Assembly: GCA_904382605.1 (NCBI GenBank)
Contig: CAJFJA010000004.1
Coordinates: forward strand, 1-64,000
DNA length: 64,000 nucleotides
Reading direction: 5' to 3'
Source: Candidatus Alloclostridium intestinigallinarum
Lineage (GTDB): Bacteria > Bacillota > Clostridia > Christensenellales > UBA3700
Both the position numbers and the translations under genes were made by a program. Position 1 is the first letter of the stretch, and every line of letters starts with the position of its first letter. The notes under the pieces are model-generated. The model ran no database searches. It was not told the origin of the DNA and was given only the letters and a program-made list of their open reading frames with translations. Positions 26,258 to 34,908 of this stretch are shown in pieces.

Positions 26258-26963
26258 AAAGTTTCGCCGCCTCCGCGGTCATTTCGCCGTCACGGCCGTA
26301 TACGGTGAGAGAGGAAAGTTTCATGCCCGGTCTGCCGCCCTTTACGGCGGTGACGATAAAGGTGTCCGCCTGCCTGTCCGGCTTGGGATAGATAAGAGTT
26401 ACCTGTTTGGGCTGCAGATTGTTGTTGGAAAGCCGGGTGAGCGCTTCCGCCATGCGCTCCACCTTGTGAACCATGTAAAATCTGCCGCCTTCGCGTAAAA
26501 GGCGCGCGCTTTCGCGTGCGAGATCTTCCAGCGTGCAGGTGCTTTCGTGTCGGGAAAGCGCACTGCGCACGTCGCCGCGCACTTCTCCGCTGCCCGCCCT
26601 GAAATAAGGCGGATTGGAAACCGCCGCGTCGAATACGGGCAGAACCTTTCCGCAGCCGTTTATATCGCCTTCGTAGACGGAAATTTTATCCGAAAGATTG
26701 TTGAGCGCGGCGTTGCGCCTGATCAAGTCCGCCGCCCACGGCTGAAATTCCACCGCGGTGACGTTTGCGCCGCGCTTTGCGGCTATGATTACGGAGATTA
26801 TTCCGCTTCCCGCGCCCAGGTCTACGACCTTATCACCCCGTGATACCGCCACGGAATTGGCAAGCAGCACCGCGTCAGACGTAAAACAATAGGCGTCGGC
26901 GCGCTGTATGAGCATAAGCCCGCCGAATTGCAGATCGTCCAGCCTTTCCCCTTGCAAAAGCAT
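26244..26963 (-). CDS. trmN6: tRNA1(Val) (adenine37-N6)-methyltransferase family (YabB)
   Basis: A 239-residue class I SAM methyltransferase. The SAM-binding motif is VVDLGAGSGIISVIIAAKRG (about 46-65) and the N6-adenine catalytic motif is SNPPYFRAGSG (about 115-125). The N-terminal SDAVLLANSV block is typical of YfiC/YabB proteins. It precedes and overlaps rsmI, and begins three bases after the exonuclease gene stop, so it is in the same operon. Confidence 0.9.
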   Translation of the reverse strand: MLLQGERLDDLQFGGLMLIQRADAYCFTSDAVLLANSVAVSRGDKVVDLGAGSGIISVIIAAKRGANVTAVEFQPWAADLIRRNAALNNLSDKISVYEGDINGCGKVLPVFDAAVSNPPYFRAGSGEVRGDVRSALSRHESTCTLEDLARESARLLREGGRFYMVHKVERMAEALTRLSNNNLQPKQVTLIYPKPDRQADTFIVTAVKGGRPGMKLSSLTVYGRDGEMTAEAAKLYGKI

Positions 26964-26965
26964 AT

Positions 26966-28135
26966 TTACTCCGTCTGCGCCTTGTCGGGCGTGCCTGAGG
27001 CGGATTTTTTACGCTTGCGGCGCTTTTTCTTCTTCTTTTCGCCGCCCTCGCCGCCTTCGCCGCCCGTTTGTGTCGCCTTTTCCTTCTTCGCCCTGTCGCC
27101 TATGGTGAATTTGAGCGGCTTGCCGTAAGCAACAGCCGGCAGGGACACGACTTTATCCAGTGAAAACTCCGCCGCAACGGGCTTTTCTTCTTCCGTTATA
27201 TGTAACATCTGCTCGAACTGCTCCAAGGTGATAAACGTCACGCGTTTGCAGAATTTTGCGTCCGCGCGTATGGCTTTTTCACGCGTGCACGGCTCGTCGT
27301 CCGCCATGACAAGCACGTTGCAACGCATGGCGTTGCGCGTATATCTGCCGCCGAGTTCGAAGCACTTTTTTGCAAAATATCCGCACAAATCGGCGTTGTC
27401 GCGTTCGAATTTTCTGGACATGCAAAAGCGTTTGCCTTCCAGCTCTCCGCTCTGCGCGGGACGGAGCGTTTTGACGTACTCTTCCAAAAGCCGCTGTAAA
27501 AACCGCTTACTGCGCGTTACGGACACGCCGTTCATGGTTATTTCGAAGTTGTCTATCTCGCCCGTGCATTCGGGGTTGTCCGAAAGCAGACGGTAGAGGG
27601 ATACGTGCTTTTGCGCGCATATCTTCCTGACGAACTCCATGGTAGCCCACGCGTCGTCGTCCGAGCGGTGGAGATGTTCGGGCTGAATGTCGAACTCCTC
27701 GCATATGCGCGCAAGCCCCACCTGCGAGCCGCTGCCGTTCTGCACGAATTTTTTGTATATAAGCTGGCTGTCGCCGAAGCGGTAATTTATGCAGGGGAAC
27801 TTGTAGCGTTTGCATTGGTACGCCAGATGCTTTACGTCGTTCAATATGCTGTGACCCATGACAATCTGGTCGGGTTCTTCAAGCAGATTTTTTATCTCTT
27901 CGTAAAACTTGTCGAATTTGGGCTGGGAACGGAAATACTCTTCCGAATAGGCAAGCTCTATTTCCGGTCTGCCCTCTTTTCTTCTCAGGTAAAAGCGGGA
28001 GGCGGGATTCATGACGATATCGCGCTTTTCGAGTACGTTGAATTCTTCGTCGGTGATGACGTATCCGAACGAACAAATTTTTCCCTCTCCGTTAAAACAG
28101 TTGGAACATTCCACATCGTAAAAAAGGTATCGCAT
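26966..28135 (-). CDS. DEDDh exonuclease with C-terminal BRCT-like domain
   Basis: A 389-residue DnaQ-fold protein. Exonuclease motifs are YDVECSN (ExoI, D-x-E), GHSILNDVKHLAY (ExoII) and HRSDDDAW (ExoIII, His and Asp of DEDDh), all within about 1-190. Residues about 235-310 (GKRFCMSRKFERDNADLCGY and following) look like a BRCT domain, a pairing seen in some Firmicutes DNA repair exonucleases. The tail is strongly basic (KKKKKRRKRKK), suggesting nucleic-acid binding. There is no Shine-Dalgarno; a perfect promoter (28145-28173) places the transcription start about three bases before ATG, so the transcript is nearly leaderless. First gene of the trmN6-rsmI operon. Confidence 0.8.
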   Translation of the reverse strand: MRYLFYDVECSNCFNGEGKICSFGYVITDEEFNVLEKRDIVMNPASRFYLRRKEGRPEIELAYSEEYFRSQPKFDKFYEEIKNLLEEPDQIVMGHSILNDVKHLAYQCKRYKFPCINYRFGDSQLIYKKFVQNGSGSQVGLARICEEFDIQPEHLHRSDDDAWATMEFVRKICAQKHVSLYRLLSDNPECTGEIDNFEITMNGVSVTRSKRFLQRLLEEYVKTLRPAQSGELEGKRFCMSRKFERDNADLCGYFAKKCFELGGRYTRNAMRCNVLVMADDEPCTREKAIRADAKFCKRVTFITLEQFEQMLHITEEEKPVAAEFSLDKVVSLPAVAYGKPLKFTIGDRAKKEKATQTGGEGGEGGEKKKKKRRKRKKSASGTPDKAQTE

Positions 28136-28144
28136 AACAGATAC

Positions 28145-28173
28145 ATTATAGTCTATGGCGGACGTAATGTCAA
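28145..28173 (-). promoter_or_regulatory. Near-leaderless promoter of the exonuclease operon
   Basis: TTGACA, 17-base spacer, TATAAT on the minus strand; only nine bases separate the -10 from the ATG at 28135. Confidence 0.8.
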
Positions 28174-28228
28174 ATAAAAGCCGCAATCGCCGCGGCGGAG
28201 CGCAAATATTCCGCGCGCGGTTTTGCGC

Positions 28229-28257
28229 TTGACTTTTCATATATCGTCTGATATAAT
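28229..28257 (+). promoter_or_regulatory. Promoter of the T-box cysE-cysS unit
   Basis: TTGACT, 17-base spacer, TATAAT with TGA before the -10. Confidence 0.85.
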
Positions 28258-28261
28258 ACAT

Positions 28262-28495
28262 ATATATGAATATGGCAAAAACGTGCCAAGAGTAGCGCAA
28301 ACTATCCCGCAGAGAGGGGCGGTCGGCGGCTGGAAGCCGTCCCGGGTAAAAGGCGTGAAGTGCGGGCGCGTTGCCTTGCGGAGGAAATGCCGCACGGGAT
28401 TGCCCGTTACAGCAAAGGCAAGGTGGGGCGAAAGCCCAATCAAAGTGGAACCGCGCGGACGCGTCTTTGAATACAAGGACGGTCCGTTTTTTTAT
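28262..28495 (+). promoter_or_regulatory. T-box riboswitch (probably tRNA-Cys)
   Basis: The leader carries the invariant T-box core AAAGTGGAACCGCG (about 28441-28454) that pairs with uncharged tRNA. A GCAGAGAGG GA-rich segment and the GAAGTGCGGG region hold a candidate TGC (Cys) specifier. A terminator hairpin (about 28455-28487, CGGAC...GTCCG with an inner CGTCTTT/AAGGACG stem) ends in TTTTTTT before cysE. Uncharged tRNA-Cys should stabilise the antiterminator and raise cysE-cysS expression. The specifier call is inferred from its position and from the downstream genes. Confidence 0.9.
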
Positions 28496-28504
28496 GAGGT
28501 GGAC

Positions 28505-29152
28505 ATGGGCAAGATAAAGGACGATTTGAATGCCGCCATGGCAAAGGATCCGGCGGCGCGCAGCAAGCTGGAAGTGTTCTTCACTTACGGCGGATTCCGC
28601 GCGCTGTTCAGGCACAGGCGCGCGCATTGGTTTTACAAACACGGCTTCAAGCGGCTGGCGCAGATAATCTCCGCACGCACGCGCAAACTTACGGGTGTGG
28701 ACATACACCCCGCCGCGGAGATAGAAGGCGGCGTGTTTATCGACCACGGCGTGGGCGTGGTGATAGGCGAAACGGCGGTCGTGGGGCGCGACGTACTGAT
28801 ATACCAGGGCGTGACGCTGGGCGGCACGGGCAAGGACACGGGCAAGCGCCACCCTACGATTGAAGAAGGCGTTATGCTCTCCGCCGGCGCGAAGGTGCTG
28901 GGGCCCATAACGGTGGGCGCGCACAGCAAGGTGGGTGCGGGAAGCGTGGTTTTGAAGGACGTACCGCCGCACTGCACCGTGGTGGGCGTACCGGGACGGA
29001 TAGTCAAACAAAAGGATAAGCGCGTGGACGAACAGACCATACAGCAACTGCCCGACCCCGTGCAGGAAGAGATAAAACGTCTGCGCGAACGGCTTGACAG
29101 GCTGGAAGGCAGGGCTGCAAGCGCGGCAAAGCGGCAGGCGGACGAGGAATAA
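28505..29152 (+). CDS. cysE: Serine O-acetyltransferase
   Basis: A 215-residue hexapeptide-repeat enzyme making O-acetylserine for cysteine synthesis. The catalytic block IDHGVGVVIGETAVVGRDVL and the later KRHPTIEEGVMLSAGAKVLG and VPGRIVK segments are classic CysE. It is shorter than E. coli CysE, as is common in Firmicutes. The ATG at 28505 follows GAGGT closely; a GTG two codons earlier is possible. Longer upstream reading would run through the T-box. Twelve bases separate it from cysS. Confidence 0.93.
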   Translation: MGKIKDDLNAAMAKDPAARSKLEVFFTYGGFRALFRHRRAHWFYKHGFKRLAQIISARTRKLTGVDIHPAAEIEGGVFIDHGVGVVIGETAVVGRDVLIYQGVTLGGTGKDTGKRHPTIEEGVMLSAGAKVLGPITVGAHSKVGAGSVVLKDVPPHCTVVGVPGRIVKQKDKRVDEQTIQQLPDPVQEEIKRLRERLDRLEGRAASAAKRQADEE

Positions 29153-29163
29153 AGGAGGAGCAT

Positions 29164-30558
29164 ATGCTTAGAATATACAACACCCTGACAAGGCAGAAGG
29201 AAGATTTTGCGCCCATACACGAGGGCAAGGCTTATATGTACAGCTGCGGACCGACCGTATATAACTATGCGCACATAGGCAATCTGCGCACATATATATT
29301 TATGGATTTGTTCCGCAGAACGCTCAGATACGACGGTTACAAGCTGAAAGGCGTGATGAACATAACGGACGTAGGACACCTTTTGTCCGACGGCGACACG
29401 GGCGAAGACAAGATGCAGAAGGCTTCCCGCGAGCAGAAAAAATCGCCCTGGGAGATAGCCGCCTACTACACGGACGTGTTTTTCACCGACCTTAAAAAGC
29501 TGAATATAGGAAAACCCGAGATAATCGCCAAAGCCACCGACCACATACAGGAGATGATAGACTACGTTCAGAAGCTGGTGGAAAAAGGCTACGGCTACGA
29601 GATAGACGACGGCATTTACTTTGACATAGGCAAATTCCCCGGTTACGGCAAACTGTCCCGTCTGAACCTGGAAGAACAGCAGGCAGGCGCGCGCGTGGAA
29701 GTGAACAGCCAAAAGCGCCACCCGGCGGACTTTGCGCTGTGGAAAAAGGCGGAGCCGGAGCACATTATGCAATGGCCCAGCCCCTGGGGAATGGGCTATC
29801 CCGGCTGGCACATAGAGTGCAGCGCGATGAGCCTTAAATATCTGGGCATGCCCTTCGACATTCACACGGGCGGCGTGGACCACATTCCCGTCCACCACGA
29901 AAACGAGATTGCGCAGAACGAAGCCCTTACCGGCAAAAAGAGCGTTAATTATTGGGTGCACGGCGAATTTATGCTGGTGAACAACGGCAAGATGAGCAAG
30001 TCTTTGGGCAACACCTACCGCATTTCCGATTTGGAAGAGCGCGGCTACAAGGCGCTTGACTTCCGCTACTTCTGCCTTAACACGCACTACCGCAAAAAGC
30101 TGAACTTCACGTTTGAAGGACTGGACGCGGCAAAGGCGGCGTATGCGCGTCTGCTTGCGCAGGTGTACAAGCACAAGACGGCGAAAGCAAGCGGCGATAC
30201 CGCCCTTGCGGAAAAGTATCTCGAACAATTCAGACAGGCGATAGACGACGACCTGAACGTCCCTCTCGCCCTGGGCATTTTGTGGACGATGATGAAGGAA
30301 ACGCCCGCAAAAGAATTGTATACCGCCGCCCTGGAATTCGACAAGGTGCTGGGGCTTGACCTTGACAAGGCGGAAGCGCCCAAGGAAGAGGAACAGAAGA
30401 CGGAAGCGCCGCAGGAAGTTATCGCCCTGTGCGAAGAGCGTAAGGCGGCAAAAGCCGCAAAAGACTGGGCGAAGGCGGATAAACTGCGCGCGGATATAGC
30501 CGCAATGGGCTATACGGTTGTGGACACAAAGGACGGCTACAAGGTGACAAAGGCATAA
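29164..30558 (+). CDS. cysS: Cysteinyl-tRNA synthetase
   Basis: A 464-residue class I synthetase. Zinc ligand Cys in YSCGPTVYNYAHIGNLR overlaps the HIGN (HIGH-like) motif; GWHIECSAMS carries another zinc Cys and the His; KMSKSLGNT is the KMSKS loop. AAAGGAGG precedes the ATG. Co-transcribed with cysE under the T-box, which is a common Firmicutes arrangement. Terminator at 30585-30612. Confidence 0.96.
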   Translation: MLRIYNTLTRQKEDFAPIHEGKAYMYSCGPTVYNYAHIGNLRTYIFMDLFRRTLRYDGYKLKGVMNITDVGHLLSDGDTGEDKMQKASREQKKSPWEIAAYYTDVFFTDLKKLNIGKPEIIAKATDHIQEMIDYVQKLVEKGYGYEIDDGIYFDIGKFPGYGKLSRLNLEEQQAGARVEVNSQKRHPADFALWKKAEPEHIMQWPSPWGMGYPGWHIECSAMSLKYLGMPFDIHTGGVDHIPVHHENEIAQNEALTGKKSVNYWVHGEFMLVNNGKMSKSLGNTYRISDLEERGYKALDFRYFCLNTHYRKKLNFTFEGLDAAKAAYARLLAQVYKHKTAKASGDTALAEKYLEQFRQAIDDDLNVPLALGILWTMMKETPAKELYTAALEFDKVLGLDLDKAEAPKEEEQKTEAPQEVIALCEERKAAKAAKDWAKADKLRADIAAMGYTVVDTKDGYKVTKA

Positions 30559-30584
30559 CCCGTCCCCGCCCTATTAAAAACGAT

Positions 30585-30612
30585 AAAGCGCCGGATCCCG
30601 GCGCTTTTTTAC
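30585..30612 (+). terminator. Terminator after cysS
   Basis: AAAGCGCCGG-ATC-CCGGCGCTTTTTT hairpin with T-run. Confidence 0.88.
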
Positions 30613-30624
30613 TGCCGCGGTAAA

Positions 30625-30980
30625 TTATACTTTCAAGTGCAACACTTTAACAAAAAAGTTTATCCAAAAACAGCTGTATAATGAAGTTAGCAAAAAAATA
30701 AAAAGACAGAAGTTAATGTATGAACTATACACATCTTAGCATAGAAGAGCGCTGTTGTCCACGAAGATACTATAATGAAGGCAATAGTTTAAGAAAAATA
30801 GCAAAGCTGCTCGGACGCAACGTAAGCACTATATCCCGAGAGATAATGCGGAACAAGACGTATATGAACTGCAAGCCAGCATATTATCCGCATACGGCGC
30901 AAAAGAAGAGCAACTTGCGTAAGTCGTATTGTCACAGGGGTGTGTTTTGGGATAAAGCTACGCTCGAATACGCGGAATGA
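30625..30980 (+). pseudogene. IS30-family transposase remnant
   Basis: From 30720 the frame reads MNYTHLSIEERCCPRRYYNE and then the helix-turn-helix KIAKLLGRNVSTISREIMRN typical of IS30-family transposases. It ends after 86 codons, so the DDE catalytic domain is missing. Upstream, TTTCAAGTGCAACACTTTAAC (about 30630-30650) resembles an IS30-type terminal repeat. No right end is visible; the element was truncated by deletion near 30945. Confidence 0.85.
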
Positions 30981-30986
30981 AAAGAA

Positions 30987-31007
30987 GGGCGCCGCAGACG
31001 GACGCCC
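30987..31007. terminator. Terminator downstream of the feo locus
   Basis: GGGCG...CGCCC hairpin with A-rich left and T-rich right flank; it can end the leftward feo transcript. Confidence 0.65.
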
Positions 31008-31045
31008 TCCTTTTATATATGGAGTAACTTGTATGGATTATGATC

Positions 31046-31279
31046 TTAATTACGGGTATTATTATTTTCCCCCTTACAGCCGCCGGGACATTGTCCGCAA
31101 CCGCCGCCGCAGGTATGGTTTTCCGCGCTTTCGTCCTTTTTTACCGCATGGCAGGCGCTGCACCCTCCGCAGGCGGAACAGCCGCCTTTGCCGCGGGCTT
31201 TACGCCATATCGAAACGCCCGCAACGAGCGCCACGAACAATACCGCTATTACTATAACAACTATCTCTACAGGTTGCAT
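31046..31279 (-). CDS. FeoB-associated Cys-rich membrane protein
   Basis: A 77-residue protein: one N-terminal transmembrane helix (about 4-25), a short basic segment, then a Cys-rich tail (CSACGGCSACHAV, CGGGCGQCPGGC). This matches the FeoB-associated Cys-rich family (FeoC-like position), thought to help FeoB through metal or Fe-S binding. It is the last gene of the feo locus. The start is fixed by AGGAGAG; an in-frame ATG 24 codons upstream is rejected. Confidence 0.85.
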   Translation of the reverse strand: MQPVEIVVIVIAVLFVALVAGVSIWRKARGKGGCSACGGCSACHAVKKDESAENHTCGGGCGQCPGGCKGENNNTRN

Positions 31280-31570
31280 ATTCTCTCCTATCCCTCCCCC
31301 TCGACCATCCGCGCCCGAAGGCGCGGACAGCCGGGTAATGCCGATTTTCATCGGTTATTCTCATGCGCCGCGATTTGTTTTGATCGGGGTGGCTTCGCGC
31401 CGCATCAGGAGGCATTTTGTTGCGCACCCGTACCCGCCTCGCCGAAGCACTTTTATCGTGATCTTTTCTGCACCTTTGCGTATCCCCTCGCTCGACGTAG
31501 CGCTGCTACGACTTCGCTCGGCGCTACGCAAATCTGCAAGAAAATCTCTACGTTAAAAGCACGGGTCTCC
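31280..31570. other. Non-coding stretch within the feo locus
   Basis: About 290 bases with no supportable gene. It contains a CGTAGCGC/GCGCTACG inverted repeat around 31496-31531 and GC-rich short repeats; no promoter or RNA family recognised. Confidence 0.5.
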
Positions 31571-31573
31571 GAC

Positions 31574-31678
31574 CTACTTCGCCTCGGCGTTTCCGGGTGC
31601 AATGTTTATCTTTCCATCTGCCGCAACCGTACGGATTGCATTGACTGAAATGCTTCCGCCGTATGCGTGTACAGGCAT
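31574..31678 (-). CDS. Possible 34-residue peptide, repeat copy 1
   Basis: Starts MPVHAYGGSISVNAIRT and ends NAEAK before TAG. It lies in the first copy of the tandem repeat between feoB and the Cys-rich gene. No clear Shine-Dalgarno. All four codon differences from copy 2 change the amino acid, so there is no sign of selection on the protein. Coding status doubtful. Confidence 0.3.
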   Translation of the reverse strand: MPVHAYGGSISVNAIRTVAADGKINIAPGNAEAK

Positions 31679-31711
31679 TTTTTCTTGTCTGCCCGGATAA
31701 GGGTCTTCGAC

Positions 31712-31816
31712 CTACTTCGCCTCGGCGTTTCCGGGTGCAATTTTTATCTTTCCGCCTGCCGCAACCGTACGGGTTGCATTGACTGAAATGCTTCCGCCGT
31801 ATGCGTTTACAGGCAT
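31712..31816 (-). CDS. Possible 34-residue peptide, repeat copy 2
   Basis: Starts MPVNAYGGSISVNATRT and ends NAEAK before TAG, 54 bases after the feoB stop. AGGCGG eight bases before ATG could serve as a Shine-Dalgarno. No family recognised. It may be a real small protein of the feo operon or simply repeat sequence. Confidence 0.35.
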   Translation of the reverse strand: MPVNAYGGSISVNATRTVAAGGKIKIAPGNAEAK

Positions 31817-31870
31817 TTTTTTGTCCGCCTGATTAAAGCATTCGTTGCGATTCCGGGCGTTTTCTTATTT

Positions 31871-34099
31871 TTACGCTTTTTTCTGTTTTTTGCCCGGGAA
31901 CTTCAGCTTACCCTTGTTCCAGAGCACTATGCAGGTGACTGCGGCGGCGATTATCACCGCGAAGATGAACACCGTCCACCACCAGCTGCCGATAAGGTAT
32001 ATCATCATGGACACTATGTATGCGGATGCCATCCACCACAGCAGCGCGCCCTTGAAGCCTCTACCCTTTCCGAGTTCCGCCCTTGCCGCGCCCACTGCCG
32101 CAAAGCAGGGGATTGCCAGCAGGTTGAACGCCATAAAGGATATGATGGCGGGGGTGGTGATTCCGGATACGGCGAACAGGGCTTCTATCGCAGTGGTTTC
32201 GCCCGCTTCCGCGCCCAGCGCGCCTATGGCTATACCAAGCACGGTCATTGTGGAAACCACTTCTTCTTTAGCGATAAGTCCCGTCACCGCCGCGACCACG
32301 AACACCCAGCCGTACTCGCCAAGCGCGAATCCCAGCGGATAGAATATCCACGAAACAAGACTGCCTATGTCGTGCACTATGCTGTCTTCTATGCTGTCCA
32401 CCATATGGTAACTCCAATTGAAGTTGGATACGAACCATATCACTATGGTGGAAGCGGCGATTATCGTTGCCGCCCTGATAACGTACTTTTTCACCTTGTC
32501 CCACAGGTGCACGAACAGCGATTTCGCCTGCGGCAGATGGTATGCGGGAAGCTCCATTATAAACGGGGCGGTTTCACCGCGGAATACGGTATTCCTCAGA
32601 AGCAGTGCGCCGGCTATCGCGCACACTATGCCCAGCAGATACATTCCGAACACCACAAGGTCGTCGTTGCCCACGAATACCGCGGCGGCTATTGCCGTAT
32701 AGATAGGCATTTTAGCCGTGCACGAAAACCACGGGGTCATATATATGGTCATCTGCCTTTCCTTGTCGTGTTCCAGCGTTCTCGACGCCATAATCGCGGG
32801 CACGCTGCACCCGAAGCCCATCAGAAGCGGCAGGAAGGATTTACCCGAAAGACCGAACTTTCTGAAAATTCTGTCCATTATGAACGCCACGCGCGCCATA
32901 TATCCGCTGTCTTCCAGAATGGAGAGGAAGAGGAACAAAAGCGCTATCTGGGGCAGGAATGAAAGCACGCTGAAAACGCCCGCCAGCACGCCGTCGCATA
33001 TCAGCGACGATACCCACGCAGGCGCACCAGCCAGTCCGTTTGCCGCAAGTGCGGACAAACTGTCCGTACACCACACCAGACACGATTGCAGCAGCACACC
33101 GGGAGAAGGAATTCCGCCGTCTATCACATAAGTGCCCGGCTCCCACCAGCATTCCCAGCCCTGGACCTGCACTCCGTAAAGGGTGTTCAGGTACAAAAAG
33201 TCCTCTGCAAACGTGACGTGGAATATCAGGAACATCATCGCTATGAATATGGGTATGCCCCATATCCTGCTCGTCAATACCTTGTCTATTTTATCGGAGC
33301 GGGTAAGTTTTTCCTTGCGCTCGGCTTTAACTATGACCGAAGAAAGTTTTTCCGTTATGTAGCGGTAACGCGCGTCCGCCGTGCACGCTTCGAAGTCGTC
33401 CCCGAACATTTCGCTCCTGTAGCCCTCTTTCAGCTCCGCCAGAACCTTCGCGTCCTCTTCGTGCGCCTTTAACTCTATTTCGTCGCCCTCGATAAGTTTA
33501 ACGGCGTGGAACAGCGGATTGTCCACCTCTCTTGCCGCAAGCATATCCCTGGCCTTTTTCACAAGCGGGGCAAGCTCGCTTTGTTCAAGCACGCTGAACG
33601 CCGCGCGCGGCTTTTCCGCGGCGGACTTTGCCGTTTTCATAAGTTCGTGGATATTCTTGCCTTTGAGCGCGCTTATCTCCACCACCGGGACTCCCAGCTT
33701 TTGCGAAAGCGCGACGGAATCCACCTTGTCGCCCATGCGCTCCACTTCGTCCATCATGTTGAGCGCGATTACGACGGGTACGTCCGTTTCCAATATCTGC
33801 GTCGTAAGATATAAGTTGCGCTCCAGGTTGGTGGCGTCGATAATGTTTATTATCACGTCGGGCTTTTCGTCCAGCAAAAAGTTCCTGGATACCACCTCTT
33901 CCGGCGAATAGGGCGAAAGCGAGTATATGCCGGGCAAGTCAACGATGTCTATCGCCTCCCCCAGCTTTTTGTACTTCCCTTCACGCTTTTCCACCGTCAC
34001 GCCCGGCCAGTTGCCCACGTACGCGGTACTGCCCGTAAGCGCGTTGAACAGCGTTGTCTTGCCGCAGTTGGGATTTCCCGCAAGTGCAAGTTTCAGCAT
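31871..34099 (-). CDS. feoB: Ferrous iron transporter FeoB
   Basis: A 742-residue protein importing Fe(II). The N-terminal G domain has G1 GNPNCGKTTLFN, G3 DLPG and G4 NMMD, followed by a GDI helical domain (about 160-260). The membrane part has two Gate repeats, including GFGCSVPAIMASRTLEHDKER and a later NLLAIPCFAAVGAARAE. It is 21 bases downstream of feoA in the same orientation. Promoters at 34402-34430 and 34815-34843 drive the locus, probably under a DtxR- or Fur-type iron regulator. Confidence 0.97.
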   Translation of the reverse strand: MLKLALAGNPNCGKTTLFNALTGSTAYVGNWPGVTVEKREGKYKKLGEAIDIVDLPGIYSLSPYSPEEVVSRNFLLDEKPDVIINIIDATNLERNLYLTTQILETDVPVVIALNMMDEVERMGDKVDSVALSQKLGVPVVEISALKGKNIHELMKTAKSAAEKPRAAFSVLEQSELAPLVKKARDMLAAREVDNPLFHAVKLIEGDEIELKAHEEDAKVLAELKEGYRSEMFGDDFEACTADARYRYITEKLSSVIVKAERKEKLTRSDKIDKVLTSRIWGIPIFIAMMFLIFHVTFAEDFLYLNTLYGVQVQGWECWWEPGTYVIDGGIPSPGVLLQSCLVWCTDSLSALAANGLAGAPAWVSSLICDGVLAGVFSVLSFLPQIALLFLFLSILEDSGYMARVAFIMDRIFRKFGLSGKSFLPLLMGFGCSVPAIMASRTLEHDKERQMTIYMTPWFSCTAKMPIYTAIAAAVFVGNDDLVVFGMYLLGIVCAIAGALLLRNTVFRGETAPFIMELPAYHLPQAKSLFVHLWDKVKKYVIRAATIIAASTIVIWFVSNFNWSYHMVDSIEDSIVHDIGSLVSWIFYPLGFALGEYGWVFVVAAVTGLIAKEEVVSTMTVLGIAIGALGAEAGETTAIEALFAVSGITTPAIISFMAFNLLAIPCFAAVGAARAELGKGRGFKGALLWWMASAYIVSMMIYLIGSWWWTVFIFAVIIAAAVTCIVLWNKGKLKFPGKKQKKA

Positions 34100-34120
34100 A
34101 TGTTACCTCCCGCGTTCCGA

Positions 34121-34354
34121 TTACTCGGATATTTCCGCTATTACGTTCTCCGCTTCCGCCTTTCTCAGCGTCAGCTCGTAGCCGCGCAAGGTGACTTCTA
34201 TCGGATCGCCCAGCGGCGCAACTTTGCGCATCTTTACCGGCGCTCCGGGCGTTACTCCCATGTCGAACAGTCTGCGCCTGACGGCTCCGTCGCCGCCCAC
34301 GCGCTTTACTATGCCCTGCTCGCCGGGCTTGAAATCTTTTAGTACCTTTTCCAT
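34121..34354 (-). CDS. feoA: FeoA family protein (second copy, adjacent to feoB)
   Basis: A 77-residue SH3-like FeoA-domain protein (GEQGIVKRVGGDGAVRRRLF, DMGVTPGAPVKMRKVAPLGD, VTLRGYELTLRKAEAENV). FeoA proteins bind FeoB and support transport. The start is at 34354 after AAAGGAG; an in-frame ATG 7 codons upstream is less likely. It is preceded by its own consensus promoter, so feoA-feoB can be transcribed without the first feoA. Confidence 0.93.
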   Translation of the reverse strand: MEKVLKDFKPGEQGIVKRVGGDGAVRRRLFDMGVTPGAPVKMRKVAPLGDPIEVTLRGYELTLRKAEAENVIAEISE

Positions 34355-34401
34355 GTTCAACTCCTTTCCGAACAAGGTTAACCCTGCTTAACTACATACA
34401 T

Positions 34402-34430
34402 ATTATATTAAGTAGAATTAACTTTGTCAA
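34402..34430 (-). promoter_or_regulatory. Promoter of feoA-feoB
   Basis: TTGACA, 17-base spacer, TATAAT on the minus strand. The spacer and flanks carry several TTAA/GTTAA half-sites (AGTTAATTCTACTTAA), reminiscent of DtxR/IdeR-type operators; regulator identity is inferred. Confidence 0.75.
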
Positions 34431-34485
34431 CGCTTTTTATATAATTTTCCGAAAAAAATTTCAGGGCGTTCTTCCGCGCCGCGCT

Positions 34486-34704
34486 TTACGCCACCGCAAC
34501 GCGTATTTTCATGGCAATGTCGCGGTTGATAGCCACTCTCACGCCCAGCACGTCCACCACGATATTGCCTCCCGCCGATGACAGCAGAGTAACTGTGCTG
34601 CCTATGCCAAGGCCCATATCCGTCAGACGTTTTTTCACGTCGTCGTCGGCGGATATTGCCACAATCTTCACTTTCTCCCCCTGCGGGGCAAACAATATAG
34701 GCAT
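34486..34704 (-). CDS. feoA: FeoA family protein (first copy)
   Basis: A 72-residue FeoA-domain protein (KVKIVAISADDDVKKRLTDM, GLGIGSTVTLLSSAGGNIVV, VRVAINRDIAMKIRV). AGGGAGGT precedes the ATG. It is the first gene of the feo locus with its own promoter at 34815-34843; 131 bases and a second promoter separate it from the next feoA. Two unlike feoA genes before feoB are common in Clostridia. Confidence 0.92.
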   Translation of the reverse strand: MPILFAPQGEKVKIVAISADDDVKKRLTDMGLGIGSTVTLLSSAGGNIVVDVLGVRVAINRDIAMKIRVAVA

Positions 34705-34814
34705 ATAACTACCTCCCTGTTAAATACGGCGTACGCGCTCCGTCGGCACCGTCCGCCAGGCCGCGGACGCCGAATAAAGCGACGCTAACTATTAGTCACC
34801 GCTAACCGTATTTG

Positions 34815-34843
34815 ATTATATATCATTTTTAACGGTTAGGCAA
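34815..34843 (-). promoter_or_regulatory. Promoter of the first feoA
   Basis: TTGCCT, 17-base spacer, TATAAT on the minus strand. Downstream of it GTTAGCGGTGACTAA and a further GTTAGCG form TTAG/CTAA half-site pairs that could bind an iron regulator. Confidence 0.6.
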
Positions 34844-34908
34844 GCAAAACTGTTAACATTATTTAATTTTTACTCGTACTTCTTCGTAATACTTATTATT
34901 TGATTAAC

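Larger units (their letters stand above)
31563..31822. repeat. Tandem direct repeat, two copies, period 138 bp
   Basis: 31563-31684 and 31701-31822 are about 93 percent alike by eye. Each contains one 34-codon open frame on the minus strand (listed separately). Confidence 0.85.

Noticed and set aside
30720..30980. Functional IS30 element
   Set aside because: Only the N-terminal DNA-binding part remains; the catalytic domain and right end are missing.
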